DNA of 56,203 nucleotides, taken from Bacteroides sp. OF04-15BH (GTDB lineage Bacteria; Bacteroidota; Bacteroidia; Bacteroidales; Bacteroidaceae). Both the position numbers and the translations under genes were made by a program. The first letter of the stretch is position 1. The number at the start of each line of letters is the position of its first letter. Below, one piece after another: positions 1 through 9,880 of the stretch. The stretch lies in the NCBI RefSeq assembly GCF_003477995.1, contig NZ_QUEM01000025.1:1-56203 (forward strand). The letters are read 5' to 3'. Under the pieces are notes generated by a model. The model was not told the DNA's origin. It worked only from the letters and a program-made list of their open reading frames with translations, and searched no databases.

Positions 1-180
1 GCTGAAAGCGGCTGACGCTATGTATGCAGAGCCGTTGCCAGCCATTTCTATGCCCGTTTCTTGGGCGAGCAGCAGGGCGACAGCCTGACTGTTCGCATAT
101 TCTATCCGTATGTAGTCCGCACCGTCCCTTGCGTCTTTGTGCAGCACGATGCTTCCTCTTTGTTTCTGAACCTTATCCAT
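1..180 (-). CDS. Partial CDS, N-terminus of a possible tyrosine recombinase (integrase)
   Basis: An open frame starts with ATG at 180 and runs off the left edge, giving 60 residues beginning MDKVQKQRGSIVL. The pattern of a short beta strand (YIRIEY), a helix (SQAVALLLAQ) and a second strand (GSAYIA) resembles the small N-terminal domain that precedes the catalytic core in many Bacteroidetes site-specific integrases. No catalytic residues lie inside the window, so the assignment rests on this resemblance and on context: it is next to a TetR gene and about 1 kb from a point where another gene is cut off. It could be an unrelated small protein. Confidence 0.35.
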   Translation of the reverse strand, partial: MDKVQKQRGSIVLHKDARDGADYIRIEYANSQAVALLLAQETGIEMAGNGSAYIASAAFS

Positions 181-277
181 GTCGCTGAATTTTGCTTCAT
201 GCTCCAAAGATAAAACAAAAACATCATATTTTGAACATTCGTTCAAAAATAGTGGAAGTTAAAAAAACAAAACTCTA

Positions 278-892
278 TCAGGCTTTAAGCAGCGAATAGA
301 TATGGCGAAAGTTTTCTGCCAGTTCTTCCACGTTCAGACCGTTCAGAAATGCTTGTTCGTATGACAGTCCTAAAAACATTTGCCGGAACATGATAGCCGT
401 TTTCTTCACGTCCGTGTCACTCCTGATTTCTCCGCTTTCTTTTGCTTTCTGTATGACTTTCTCCCATAGTTCATAGTCTTGTCGGTAGATTTTCTCAATT
501 TTCTGCCTGATGCCCGGATAGTACATGCGCACTTGTGACAGAAAGTGAAAGTAGTAGAAGTTAGGACTACAATCATGCGGGCTGCTATTATCGCCAATCA
601 GTTCAACAATCCTTTTCATGGAAGCGGCTACCCCCGCCACGTATTGCCCGATGAACTCCGCCAACGTAGCGGCGGGAGCGGCAAACTTGTTTTCCGGTTC
701 GTGCATCTGCAACACGTATTTGTCCGCCACAGCCATAAATAAATCCAGCTTGTGCGGAAAATAATAAACGATACCCGTTTTTGTCACCCCGCAGGCTTTG
801 GCAAGCGTGATGATGCTTGCTTTCTCGTAGTTCATCCTGACAAATACTCCGAACGCTTTATCTATTACTTCTTCACGGTTAGTTATTATCAT
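278..892 (-). CDS. TetR/AcrR family transcriptional regulator
   Basis: This 204-residue protein has the usual length for a TetR repressor. Residues about 7-55 form the N-terminal DNA-binding domain: a helix (REEVIDKAFGVFVRMNY), then the turn ITLAKACGVTKTGIVYYFPHK, with the typical YYxFPxK-like end. The C-terminal 140 residues are helical and would bind an unknown ligand. ATG at 892 is well placed. It is probably part of the integrated element and may repress its own promoter; the palindrome at 963-1015 lies just upstream and is a possible operator. No efflux or enzyme gene is visible beside it, so its target is unknown. Confidence 0.85.
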   Translation of the reverse strand: MIITNREEVIDKAFGVFVRMNYEKASIITLAKACGVTKTGIVYYFPHKLDLFMAVADKYVLQMHEPENKFAAPAATLAEFIGQYVAGVAASMKRIVELIGDNSSPHDCSPNFYYFHFLSQVRMYYPGIRQKIEKIYRQDYELWEKVIQKAKESGEIRSDTDVKKTAIMFRQMFLGLSYEQAFLNGLNVEELAENFRHIYSLLKA

Positions 893-962
893 ACACGTTT
901 GTTTTTAATCGGTTACGAAGATACGGATTTTGTTTTAACCATTTGTACCCCAGTGCTTTTTT

Positions 963-1015
963 TTAGTGCAAGGTGCAAGTATATATTTATATATATAGCT
1001 TGCACCTTGCACTAA
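963..1015. repeat. Palindrome of doubled heptamers (17-bp arms, AT-rich 19-bp spacer)
   Basis: The arms TTAGTGCAAGGTGCAAG (963-979) and CTTGCACCTTGCACTAA (999-1015) are perfect reverse complements around a TA-rich spacer. Each arm is itself a tandem pair of the heptamer GTGCAAG, so four copies occur in mirror layout. It lies between the start of the TetR gene and an outward promoter. It could be a regulator operator, a recombinase or excisionase arm site, or a cruciform/terminator. Confidence 0.75.
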
Positions 1016-1039
1016 CCCAAAAATATTTATTATCAGATA

Positions 1040-1071
1040 TTTGCGAGTTTCAAAAGAAAGCCGTATCTTTG
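1040..1071 (+). promoter_or_regulatory. Bacteroidetes-type promoter facing out of the putative element
   Basis: TTTG at 1040-1043, a 20-bp spacer, then TATCTTTG at 1064-1071 match the sigma-ABfr -33/-7 consensus exactly. No start codon or plausible gene follows on the plus strand before the truncated barrel gene, which would be read antisense. Confidence 0.6.
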
Positions 1072-1190
1072 AACCCGAAAGTTAGGCAGACAAACAGCGG
1101 TCAAAGTTGGACAAGCCCAACATCTGAAAATCGTTACTGTTTCGTTACCTATTTGAAATTTTGAAAGCGAAGTAGCTGAAATATAATCGG

Positions 1191-2564
1191 TTAGAGTTGT
1201 AGGTTCAAAACCCGTTCTTTCTCCTTGTTCGTATTAAAGGCTCCCATAATACCTTGATCGAAATGCAGGGTTTGACCCTCGCTCAGATTATCCGTAAACA
1301 TGGAGGCTGTCAGGGTGTCGCTCTGCAAGTCGTCCCACTGGTTGAAAAGGGAATGACCGTTGGCATGGCGCTTTTCATAATCGAAGTTGGTATTTATTCT
1401 CAGATAACCCGGTTTGGTAGCTACATACTCATTACTCAGCTTCACTTTCCAGTTACCGGAATGGCTGGTGCTTTCGGTCTGTGACAACGGATGGCTGCCT
1501 TCCAGGAACTGTTCCTGGCGACGGCGCATCTCTCTGTCATCCGATGTGCTGGTGTAGTCTGCCACAAAATTGTTCTTACGGACCTTGTCTTTCGACTGAT
1601 AGTCCAGATCAAAAGCCGCACTGCGTGTGGTGGTCAACGAACGGGGCATGGTGGCCGGAGACCAGAATCCGCGCTCGCCGATATGACGGCTCTCATTCAC
1701 ATTATTCAGATTGGCCATCACGGAGTAACGCCACAAATCGGTGAAGCCCAAAAGAAAGCCACGCCCCAGCCAGCGGTCGTTCGTACCTCCGGCGGCTTCC
1801 ACATTGGCTATGTACCCCTGACTGTATTCCGGTTTCAGATTCACATCCATCACAAACTTGCGGGGTTCCACATCGTAACCCAGAGCCACACTCTTGTCCG
1901 TCTGCTTGTCATAAACCTTGATGTCCTTCACCGTGTAATAAGGCAGATTCTCCATCAGGACTTTCTTGTTGCCGTGCATGAAAGTGCGCGATCCCAACAT
2001 CAGTTCGTCCACCTTACGCCCGTTGACAAAGATCTCTCCGGACTGATTCATCGTTACGCCCGGAAGCTGGTCTATCAGGCTTTGCAGCATCGAACCGTCC
2101 GGAAGTTTGAAGGCATCGGCATCGTAGACGATTGTATCTCCCTTATAATACATCTTGACTTTGGTAGCCTTGACCACTACCTCGCTCATCTCCTCCTTCC
2201 ATTCCTTGCGCATCATGAGGGTGGACAGACTCAGCTCACTTTTTTGCGTGGAAGGTACGGAAAAACGGCGCCACACATCCCCATAGCCAGCTCTTTTGGC
2301 ACGCAGCAGGTAATGACGGCCGGCTTTTACAGAAGCCGTATAAATCTCTTTCAGAGACTTGCCGGAGGTAGAACGAATAGAGATACAGGAAGCGGAATCC
2401 ACTACAACCGCACTGTCCGGAGTCAGCACGGACAACTTGACACCGCTAAGCGGCATCTTCAGGAACTCGTCTTCAATATCGACTTGAATTTTCACGGTTT
2501 GGGCTACCGCTCTTATACAGCAACAGAGCAGCAATATGCCCATCAAAAGACTTTTTTTAGTCAT
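1191..2564 (-). pseudogene. Outer-membrane beta-barrel (TonB-dependent receptor-like) protein, 3' truncated
   Basis: The frame encodes 457 residues. A signal peptide (residues 1-21, ending AVAQ) is followed by a carboxypeptidase-regulatory-like beta domain (about 24-120), a plug-like segment (about 130-225, with GDTIVYDADAFKLPDGS and LPGVTMNQSGEIFVNGR typical of this family) and only the first barrel strands. Family members of this outer-membrane barrel type usually run to 800-950 residues. The frame stops at 1191, at the edge of the putative integrated element, so the barrel cannot close and the protein is probably non-functional. The promoter and 5' part look intact. The next gene upstream (2648-4186) is 83 nt away on the same strand and may be co-transcribed. 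Confidence 0.75.
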
Positions 2565-2647
2565 TGTTTTTGAGTAATATTAGTTATAGATCTCGTTTTA
2601 AACAGTTTTCTGAGTAATAAATTCTATTTTTTATAGTAACAGGAAAG

Positions 2648-4186
2648 TTATTTCAGCGTTATCGGAATAGAAAACTTACTCTCTACAAAAACAAAATTGG
2701 CGGATGCCGGATGCCAACGGAACTTTTCGCTCATCTTTGTCAGTGACTCGGTCACCTTTTTCTCCAAATCCGGATTCTTCGTTGAGTTTCTGACGCATGT
2801 GATCTCACTCATTCTTCCATCCTTCTTTACCACAAAAGAATAAAGTAATTTTCCGGAGGATTTCTCAGGCATAAGGGTACTCAGGTAGTTTTGAAACGCC
2901 TCCAAGCCGTCGGACGGATGAGCCGGGAGTTCCGGGTCCACATAAACCGGACGGCTGTCTGCCTCTGTTTCTTTCCGTTGACATTGATCCCATTCGGATT
3001 TACTCAGATTCAGACGCACCACACAACTGCTGGCCACCGCCTTACCATCCTGCCATGCCGGCAAAGCCTTAGGAAGGGAGGAAAACATGCGCTCCATCTC
3101 CTGCTTCACTGCCGGTGAATCGGCCTCCGGAACAACATCGGTTATTTTTCCATCCGGACCAATCGTAAAACGGACTTCCGCAGACAGAGGCTGCTCAGAC
3201 GGATATCCTTCCGGCCACTTCAAAAAGTGAAGGCAAATCAATTTCACATTGTCTGCAAACTCCGGCTGATAGTCATACAGTTGGGAGTCCTCTACCGTGA
3301 AAGTGCAAACATTTCCTCCGTTTGTAGAAGGCGTATTCCGGTTCTCCGAAATTTTTTCAATAAGATATTTTCCGTCATTCTTGCCCACTTGCACGCGGAA
3401 ACACACTTCTGGTGCTTGCCCGTCCTTAAAAATGTCATAAGAGACCTCAAAAGTCCGATCATCTACAGGACGGATCTTAAAACTGTCTTTCCAGAAAGCG
3501 TCAAAGTCCGATTCGCCGACCAACAGGTCATAAAAGGGCACTCCGTCCATACGCTGCATGGTTTCCCTTTTCTTATCAAAAGCCTGCAAAACCGGTTCCG
3601 CACAATAGGCCGAACGCAAATGGGACAACTCCTGTTCCAAAGTATCGGGCATCAGGATATAGGCGGACAGGTATCTTTCATAAAACGAGCGGACAAAATG
3701 CTCCGCCGTGCTTTCCTGATCCACAGGCTGGCGGGAAATCTCAAACAGGGAATCTCCATACTTCGTACCGCCCCAGAATGGAGTGACGTAAGAAATGCGG
3801 TAATTACCTTCTGTTCCGACAACACGCACCGGAATATCCGTCAGGGAACCATCCGGAGAAAAGCGCCAGGAAACAGCATACCAGTTACCGTCCAAATGAC
3901 GGCAGGTCACCGACTGGGCAGCATAGGAAGTCACATCCTGAGAGCGGGTCATCAAGTTTGCATCCACCACATTGCTGGCCCGATATACCTTCGCAAGCAT
4001 GGCCTTAGTGAGATATTTCTTGTTCGCATCCTCAGTGCGGTGTATGTCCTCATTCAACCAATACTCCTTGTATTGTTGTGTCAACCAAGGAATAACCCCT
4101 TCGTCCTGATCTAAATTCGTAAGGGGCTTGCTATTTGCAGCCCATGGTAGCAGCAAAAGGCCAAGTAAAGCAACACGATAATTCAT
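2648..4186 (-). CDS. Secreted protein with DUF3828-like and TonB C-terminal-like repeats
   Basis: 512 residues with a signal peptide (1-19). Residues about 30-145 and 160-280 look like two copies of a DUF3828-type fold: each has a Tyr-rich helix (LTQQYKEYWLN; FVRSFYERYLS), a long helical stretch and a closing beta hairpin. Residues about 310-395 and 425-512 each resemble the TonB C-terminal domain, with V-x-F-x-IGPDGKITDV in the first and FVVKKDGRMSEITCV in the second. It has no TonB transmembrane helix or proline-rich linker, so it is probably a periplasmic protein rather than a true energy transducer. Domain naming is from pattern only. It lies upstream of the truncated barrel gene and divergent from the PAS-LuxR regulator, so it may be that regulator's target. 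Confidence 0.6.
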   Translation of the reverse strand: MNYRVALLGLLLLPWAANSKPLTNLDQDEGVIPWLTQQYKEYWLNEDIHRTEDANKKYLTKAMLAKVYRASNVVDANLMTRSQDVTSYAAQSVTCRHLDGNWYAVSWRFSPDGSLTDIPVRVVGTEGNYRISYVTPFWGGTKYGDSLFEISRQPVDQESTAEHFVRSFYERYLSAYILMPDTLEQELSHLRSAYCAEPVLQAFDKKRETMQRMDGVPFYDLLVGESDFDAFWKDSFKIRPVDDRTFEVSYDIFKDGQAPEVCFRVQVGKNDGKYLIEKISENRNTPSTNGGNVCTFTVEDSQLYDYQPEFADNVKLICLHFLKWPEGYPSEQPLSAEVRFTIGPDGKITDVVPEADSPAVKQEMERMFSSLPKALPAWQDGKAVASSCVVRLNLSKSEWDQCQRKETEADSRPVYVDPELPAHPSDGLEAFQNYLSTLMPEKSSGKLLYSFVVKKDGRMSEITCVRNSTKNPDLEKKVTESLTKMSEKFRWHPASANFVFVESKFSIPITLK

Positions 4187-4342
4187 ACCAAAATCTTTTA
4201 ATCGTTAAACAATAAGTCCTTATATTTTTTGCTCTATTCCTATAGGAACAGGTCATTAAAATAACCTTTACTAGTAGAAACATATCACAAAATGAGCCCA
4301 AAAAACAATGTAAAGCAAATATAAATGATGTTTTTTTGTTAA

Positions 4343-4362
4343 AAGTATACTTAAGTATACCT
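4343..4362. promoter_or_regulatory. Candidate operator, tandem palindromic 10-mers (site 1)
   Basis: Positions 4345-4360 are the perfect 16-bp palindrome GTATACTTAAGTATAC. Read another way, it is two AAGTATACYT decamers one helical turn apart (4343-4352, 4353-4362). It sits in the divergent region, 157 bp from the start of 2648-4186 and 81 bp from the start of the PAS-LuxR gene. The identical 20 bases recur at 46695-46714. Confidence 0.7.
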
Positions 4363-4442
4363 CAGAAGAAATATTATGAGGGATATCATTCGATGAAATA
4401 ATAAAAAACATTATCTTAGCCTAAATAAAATATAGGAAGACA

Positions 4443-5192
4443 ATGAACATACATAAATTATTTAATGAATGGAATAAAGTAACTGATACGGATCATTTTT
4501 CAGAAGAGCAAATTGCCCAACTGATCCATCTTATAAAACTGATTTTGCTGGATGAATACGAGAGTTTTTATATCATAGATTATAGCCAGAAGCGATTTGT
4601 ATATGTCCATGACAATCCATTGTTCTTGTGCGGACATTCTGCCCATGAGGTTCAGGATATGGGATATAAATTTTATGACCGATACGTACACCCCGAGGAT
4701 ATTCCATTTCTGTTCGAAGTCAACGAGATAGGTTTCCGGAAATATCGGGAACTGTCAGAAGAAGATCGCAATAAAGACGGCTATATCTCTTATGATTTCC
4801 GCATCAAAAACGGGGACGCTTATTTTCCCGTGCGCCATACTCTGATTCCATTGATCAAGAACGAGTGTCAGGAAATTGTCTGGGCACTCTGTAAGGTTTC
4901 TCTGACCGATCAGAAGCACCCGAATATGATCATGGCCAAAGTGGGCGAAAAAGAAATATTATGGAACCGGGAAACAAAATGTTGGGACGAAATGCCAAGT
5001 CCTCAATTAAGCGAGAAAGAAAAAGAAATTGTCAGACTGTCTGTTCAAGGGTTTACAGAAAAAGAAATGTCTGAGAATTTGCAATTGTCTGAGAGTGCCA
5101 TTAAAAAAAGAAAAAAAATCCTGTTCCAGAAACTACATGTAAAAAACATGTCTGAGGCCATTATCTGTTGCACCAATAAAAAACTGTTTTAA
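4443..5192 (+). CDS. PAS-like sensor / LuxR-type DNA-binding regulator
   Basis: 249 residues. Residues about 30-155 look like a PAS domain: YESFYIIDYSQKRFVYVHDNP is a typical PAS start, and YVHPEDIPFL is the conserved HPED motif of PAS_3-like domains. Residues about 185-245 form a LuxR/GerE helix-turn-helix: LSEKEKEIVRLSVQGFTEKE, then the recognition region SAIKKRKKILFQKLHVKN. No receiver domain, transmembrane segment or signal peptide is present, so it is a soluble one-component regulator with an unknown cue. A weak -7 box (TATCTTAG, 4412-4419) lies upstream, behind the palindrome at 4343-4362, which may be its own binding site. Confidence 0.8.
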   Translation: MNIHKLFNEWNKVTDTDHFSEEQIAQLIHLIKLILLDEYESFYIIDYSQKRFVYVHDNPLFLCGHSAHEVQDMGYKFYDRYVHPEDIPFLFEVNEIGFRKYRELSEEDRNKDGYISYDFRIKNGDAYFPVRHTLIPLIKNECQEIVWALCKVSLTDQKHPNMIMAKVGEKEILWNRETKCWDEMPSPQLSEKEKEIVRLSVQGFTEKEMSENLQLSESAIKKRKKILFQKLHVKNMSEAIICCTNKKLF

Positions 5193-5201
5193 CGACATAC
5201 A

Positions 5202-5255
5202 ACAATCCCCTCCTTTTAAAACCGTTTTAAAGCGGTTTTAAAAAGAGGGGATTGT
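5202..5255. terminator. Bidirectional terminator hairpin
   Basis: Arms beginning ACAATCCCCTC and ending GAGGGGATTGT form a long stem with T/A-rich inner arms, between two convergent genes (ends at 5192 and 5268). It would serve both. Confidence 0.75.
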
Positions 5256-5267
5256 GATATAGCTTCC

Positions 5268-5990
5268 TTATTTCATCAGACAGTACCGAATATCCTCTTC
5301 ACTCATTCCCCTTTGTCTCATACGCTCCGCAATACCCTCTAATTCATCCTTGCTTGGTGAACGGGTGCCTTGCTTGTGTTCATACAGCAAGCGGGACAAA
5401 GTTCGTATCGCATTCTGAATTTTCCGTTTCCCCTCGTCTGTATTGAGATCAATCCGACAGAAAGGAGAACATTCCTTATGCAGACACAGATAATAGATTC
5501 CGCCAATCAGCAAACTGGATATGGCACTGATGTCCATTCCAGAATCCTTAAAATCCGCCTCATACTTATCCACCAGAGGGATGGTATGCAGCTCGCGGTT
5601 CATGGCCGTACGCAAGGTAACCTGATTGGTGTCTGATATCTCCCAACGCAAAAGCTCCAGCATGATGGATTTTTGGCTTAATTCATTGAGTAGATTGATC
5701 AAGAGTTCGGCATAAACTTCTTCTGTGCGAACCTGATTATTCTCCGCGCTCATCGTGTCCTTAAACCAGTAATCAAACTCACGCACAAAATGCTCAAAGA
5801 AATCTTCCTGGTTCTGATAACGGCTGTAAAAGGTAATCGGTTCAATCTTGGCGCGCTTAATGATGTCCAAAACGGTCACATTGGAGAATCTCTTTTTCAA
5901 TACCAGCTCCTTGGCGGCTTTGTCAATGCAGTTTTCTATATCGGCTTTGCTTCGTCTCGGTCTCCTCGGTTTACGGTTTTCCTGTTCCAT
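5268..5990 (-). CDS. TetR/AcrR family transcriptional regulator
   Basis: 240 residues from ATG at 5990; an upstream in-frame extension is unlikely because the helix-turn-helix begins just after this ATG. A basic leader (RKPRRPRRSKADIE) precedes the DNA-binding helices: LVLKKRFSNVTVLDIIKRAK, then the recognition helix region PITFYSRYQNQEDFFEHF. The rest is helical ligand-binding domain with a charged tail (RMRQRGMSEEDIRYCLMK). It is convergent with the PAS-LuxR gene and followed by the shared hairpin. No obvious target gene adjoins it except the small lipoprotein gene upstream at 6163-6420. Confidence 0.8.
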   Translation of the reverse strand: MEQENRKPRRPRRSKADIENCIDKAAKELVLKKRFSNVTVLDIIKRAKIEPITFYSRYQNQEDFFEHFVREFDYWFKDTMSAENNQVRTEEVYAELLINLLNELSQKSIMLELLRWEISDTNQVTLRTAMNRELHTIPLVDKYEADFKDSGMDISAISSLLIGGIYYLCLHKECSPFCRIDLNTDEGKRKIQNAIRTLSRLLYEHKQGTRSPSKDELEGIAERMRQRGMSEEDIRYCLMK

Positions 5991-6162
5991 TATAAAAAGT
6001 ATTATATAGGGAATATCAATCCCGTTATTACACAAATTCAGCAATCGGACAGGCTCACCCATCCAACTGAATTCAAAGTTATAAAAACAATGCTGACGAG
6101 AAAAAGAAAAGCAACTTTTATTTTGAATACATGTAAATATTTATACAACAATGCAGCGTTTT

Positions 6163-6420
6163 CTAGAAAAAATAGTTTTCCATCCACTCGGTCTTTTTCC
6201 GTTTTTTGGCTTCTTTACGGGCTTTATAAATTCCGGCCGCGTCCACCCCGTAGGGCGCGTTTTCCTGCTGACGGACAAAAATGCGCTTGCCCGTCTTGGG
6301 ATCGACAATAGACTCCACCATCATATCCCGAGTGGTTTCCCGAAATGTCTGGCAGGAGGCCAAAAGGACAAAAACAGAACCTGCCATAAAAAACAAATTG
6401 AATAAACTGGATTTCATCAT
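6163..6420 (-). CDS. Small lipoprotein of unknown function
   Basis: 85 residues from ATG at 6420 (a second ATG lies at 6417). The N-terminus has a hydrophobic segment ending FVLLASC, a clear lipobox whose Cys would be lipidated and acylated. The mature part is about 60 residues, rich in Lys/Arg/Glu, and contains VDPKTGKRIFVRQ and a basic KARKEAKKRKK stretch. No family was recognised. It lies between the pfl operon and a TetR gene and is on the same strand as both. Confidence 0.6.
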   Translation of the reverse strand: MMKSSLFNLFFMAGSVFVLLASCQTFRETTRDMMVESIVDPKTGKRIFVRQQENAPYGVDAAGIYKARKEAKKRKKTEWMENYFF

Positions 6421-6438
6421 AATTTGGTTTAGTGAAAC

Positions 6439-6480
6439 AAAAAAAGCAGACTGCATCTCATACCGAAGATACAATCTGCC
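6439..6480 (-). terminator. Terminator of the pfl operon
   Basis: On the minus strand an imperfect stem (GCAGATTGTATCT pairing with AGATGCAGTCTGC, some G-U pairs) is followed by seven T. It begins 17 nt after the pflA stop codon. Confidence 0.7.
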
Positions 6481-6496
6481 ATTATACTTTTATTGA

Positions 6497-7225
6497 TTAT
6501 TTCTGAACCGGAAACACGTCCTTATAGCGTTCACGGATGGTCTTGATCCGTTCTGCCGAGAGCGGTTCCACATCCTTCAGCGGATAAGGCAAGCCCAACT
6601 GCTCGTACTTGAACACACCCATCGTGTGATAAGGCAACCATTCGATTTTCTCCACCACCGGATAGCCCTTGAGATATTCCACCAGGCGGTCGAGCTGCTC
6701 GTCGTCATCGGTCAGTCCCGGCACGACCACGTGACGGATCCAAACCTTAACACCTCGCTTCTGGGCCTCGTCCAGATAGCGCAAGGCATTGCGCCCGTCG
6801 CTGCCGCATACCTTGCGGCACAGGGCCTCATCCAGCGCCTTGATGTCGAGCATCAGCAAATCGGTATAGTCCAGCACGGCCAGCGTCTGCTCATTGCAGA
6901 TGGCTCCCGAAGTATCGAGCGCCGTATGCAGTCCGGCCTCGCGACACAGACGGAAATACTCGCGTGCAAACTCAGCCTGCACCAGCGGTTCGCCACCGGT
7001 CAGAGTCACACCACCGTTACGGATAAAGCTTTTGTAGCGCAACACCTCTTCAAGCAGTTCCTGAGGGGTGTACTCATACTTCACGGCACGGTTCTTGTCC
7101 CAGGTATCCGGGTTGTGACAGTACTGGCAACGCAGAGGGCATCCCTGCAGGAAGGTCACAAAACGAATTCCGGGACCGTCAACGGTCCCGAAACTCTCCA
7201 GTGAATGTATTTTTCCTTTAATCAC
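6497..7225 (-). CDS. pflA: Pyruvate formate-lyase-activating enzyme (radical SAM)
   Basis: 242 residues, normal for the family. It reduces S-adenosylmethionine to make a glycyl radical on PflB. The iron-sulfur cysteines are C29, C33 and C36 (Cx3Cx2C in GCPLRCQYCHNPD), and GGVTLTGGEPLVQ is the SAM-binding GGE motif. The start codon is GTG at 7225 (plus-strand bases CAC at 7223-7225), supported by the family N-terminus IKGKIHSLESFGTVDGPG. It begins 12 nt after the pflB stop, so the two are one operon. Confidence 0.96.
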   Translation of the reverse strand: MIKGKIHSLESFGTVDGPGIRFVTFLQGCPLRCQYCHNPDTWDKNRAVKYEYTPQELLEEVLRYKSFIRNGGVTLTGGEPLVQAEFAREYFRLCREAGLHTALDTSGAICNEQTLAVLDYTDLLMLDIKALDEALCRKVCGSDGRNALRYLDEAQKRGVKVWIRHVVVPGLTDDDEQLDRLVEYLKGYPVVEKIEWLPYHTMGVFKYEQLGLPYPLKDVEPLSAERIKTIRERYKDVFPVQK

Positions 7226-7237
7226 TTGTTCAACAAA

Positions 7238-9478
<2,241 letters not shown>

Positions 9479-9526
9479 AAAAATATTGATAAAAATATGA
9501 TACTTCGTCTTTCTCTTTTCTCGATG

Positions 9527-9534
9527 CAAAGATA
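9527..9534 (-). promoter_or_regulatory. -7 box of the pflBA promoter
   Basis: On the minus strand the sequence is TATCTTTG, a perfect TAnnTTTG. No TTTG is found at the expected -33 spacing (about 9554-9557), which would fit an activator-dependent promoter. It is 49 nt upstream of the pflB ATG. Confidence 0.6.
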
Positions 9535-9556
9535 CGTATAATTTTTCAAATATCTC

Positions 9557-9574
9557 ATACCTAAATGTAGGTAT
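9557..9574. promoter_or_regulatory. Inverted repeat near -42 of the pflBA promoter
   Basis: ATACCTA, a 4-bp spacer, then TAGGTAT form a perfect 7-4-7 inverted repeat centred at 9565.5, about 42 bp upstream of the start site implied by the -7 box. That is the usual position for a class II activator of the CRP/FNR type. The binding protein is unknown. Confidence 0.5.
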
Positions 9575-9701
9575 TTTACAATAAAAAATATTATGAGGCT
9601 AAACTTGAAACAATTACAGGTTTTGCTTCTTACAAATCTAAAGAGATTTTCAATTGAAAAAAAGTCCCCTTGCCTTCTGCCACACAGAAACCGCCCGGAA
9701 A

Positions 9702-9763
9702 TTTCATTTCGATGAAAAATGCAAATCATCAGGATGAAAGGAAACAATCATTGTGATGATTTG
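9702..9763. repeat. Two-hairpin intergenic repeat, copy A
   Basis: Hairpin 1 is TTTCAT-TTCG-ATGAAA (9702-9717). Hairpin 2 has 16-nt arms (9722-9737 and 9748-9763) around a 10-nt loop. A related copy with the same order, loop length and spacing lies at 22487-22546. It sits in the 402-nt gap between the M60 gene terminator and the pflB promoter; nothing coding was seen in that gap. Confidence 0.6.
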
Positions 9764-9830
9764 AAACGGTGCTCCTGCCGGCCCGGAAACGGATGCAGTG
9801 CCGCTGCGTACGCGGGTAAAGATCTTTCAA

Positions 9831-9871
9831 AAAAGAAGGACTTCCGGAAGCAGAAGCAAGTCCGGAAGTCC
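9831..9871 (-). terminator. Terminator of the LRR-M60 operon
   Basis: The arms GGACTTCCGGA and TCCGGAAGTCC (9838-9848, 9861-9871) form an 11-bp stem. On the minus strand it is followed by TTCTTTTTT. It is 10 nt after the stop codon of the M60 gene. Confidence 0.8.
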
Positions 9872-9880
9872 TTGAAAGTC

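Larger units (their letters stand above)
1..1190. mobile_element. Putative end of an integrated genetic element
   Basis: The left 1.2 kb holds an integrase-like gene start, a TetR regulator, a long palindrome and an outward-facing promoter, and it ends where an outer-membrane protein frame (1191-2564) stops at about half its family's usual length. That layout fits an integrative element whose integrase gene lies near one end. The exact junction is not visible because the other end is outside the window. It is probably between about 1191 and 1215, where the barrel reading frame seems to lose family-like sequence. This is inferred from layout, not from a seen target-site duplication. Confidence 0.4.

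Noticed and set aside
1491..2573. 360-residue plus-strand open frame opposite the barrel gene
   Set aside because: It is a mirror of a well-supported minus-strand gene with a signal peptide and family motifs; it has no motifs of its own.
4369..4380. AATATTATGAGG at two intergenic sites (near 4370 and 9588)
   Set aside because: A 12-base match in AT-rich DNA is expected by chance a few times and no palindrome or fixed position links the two.
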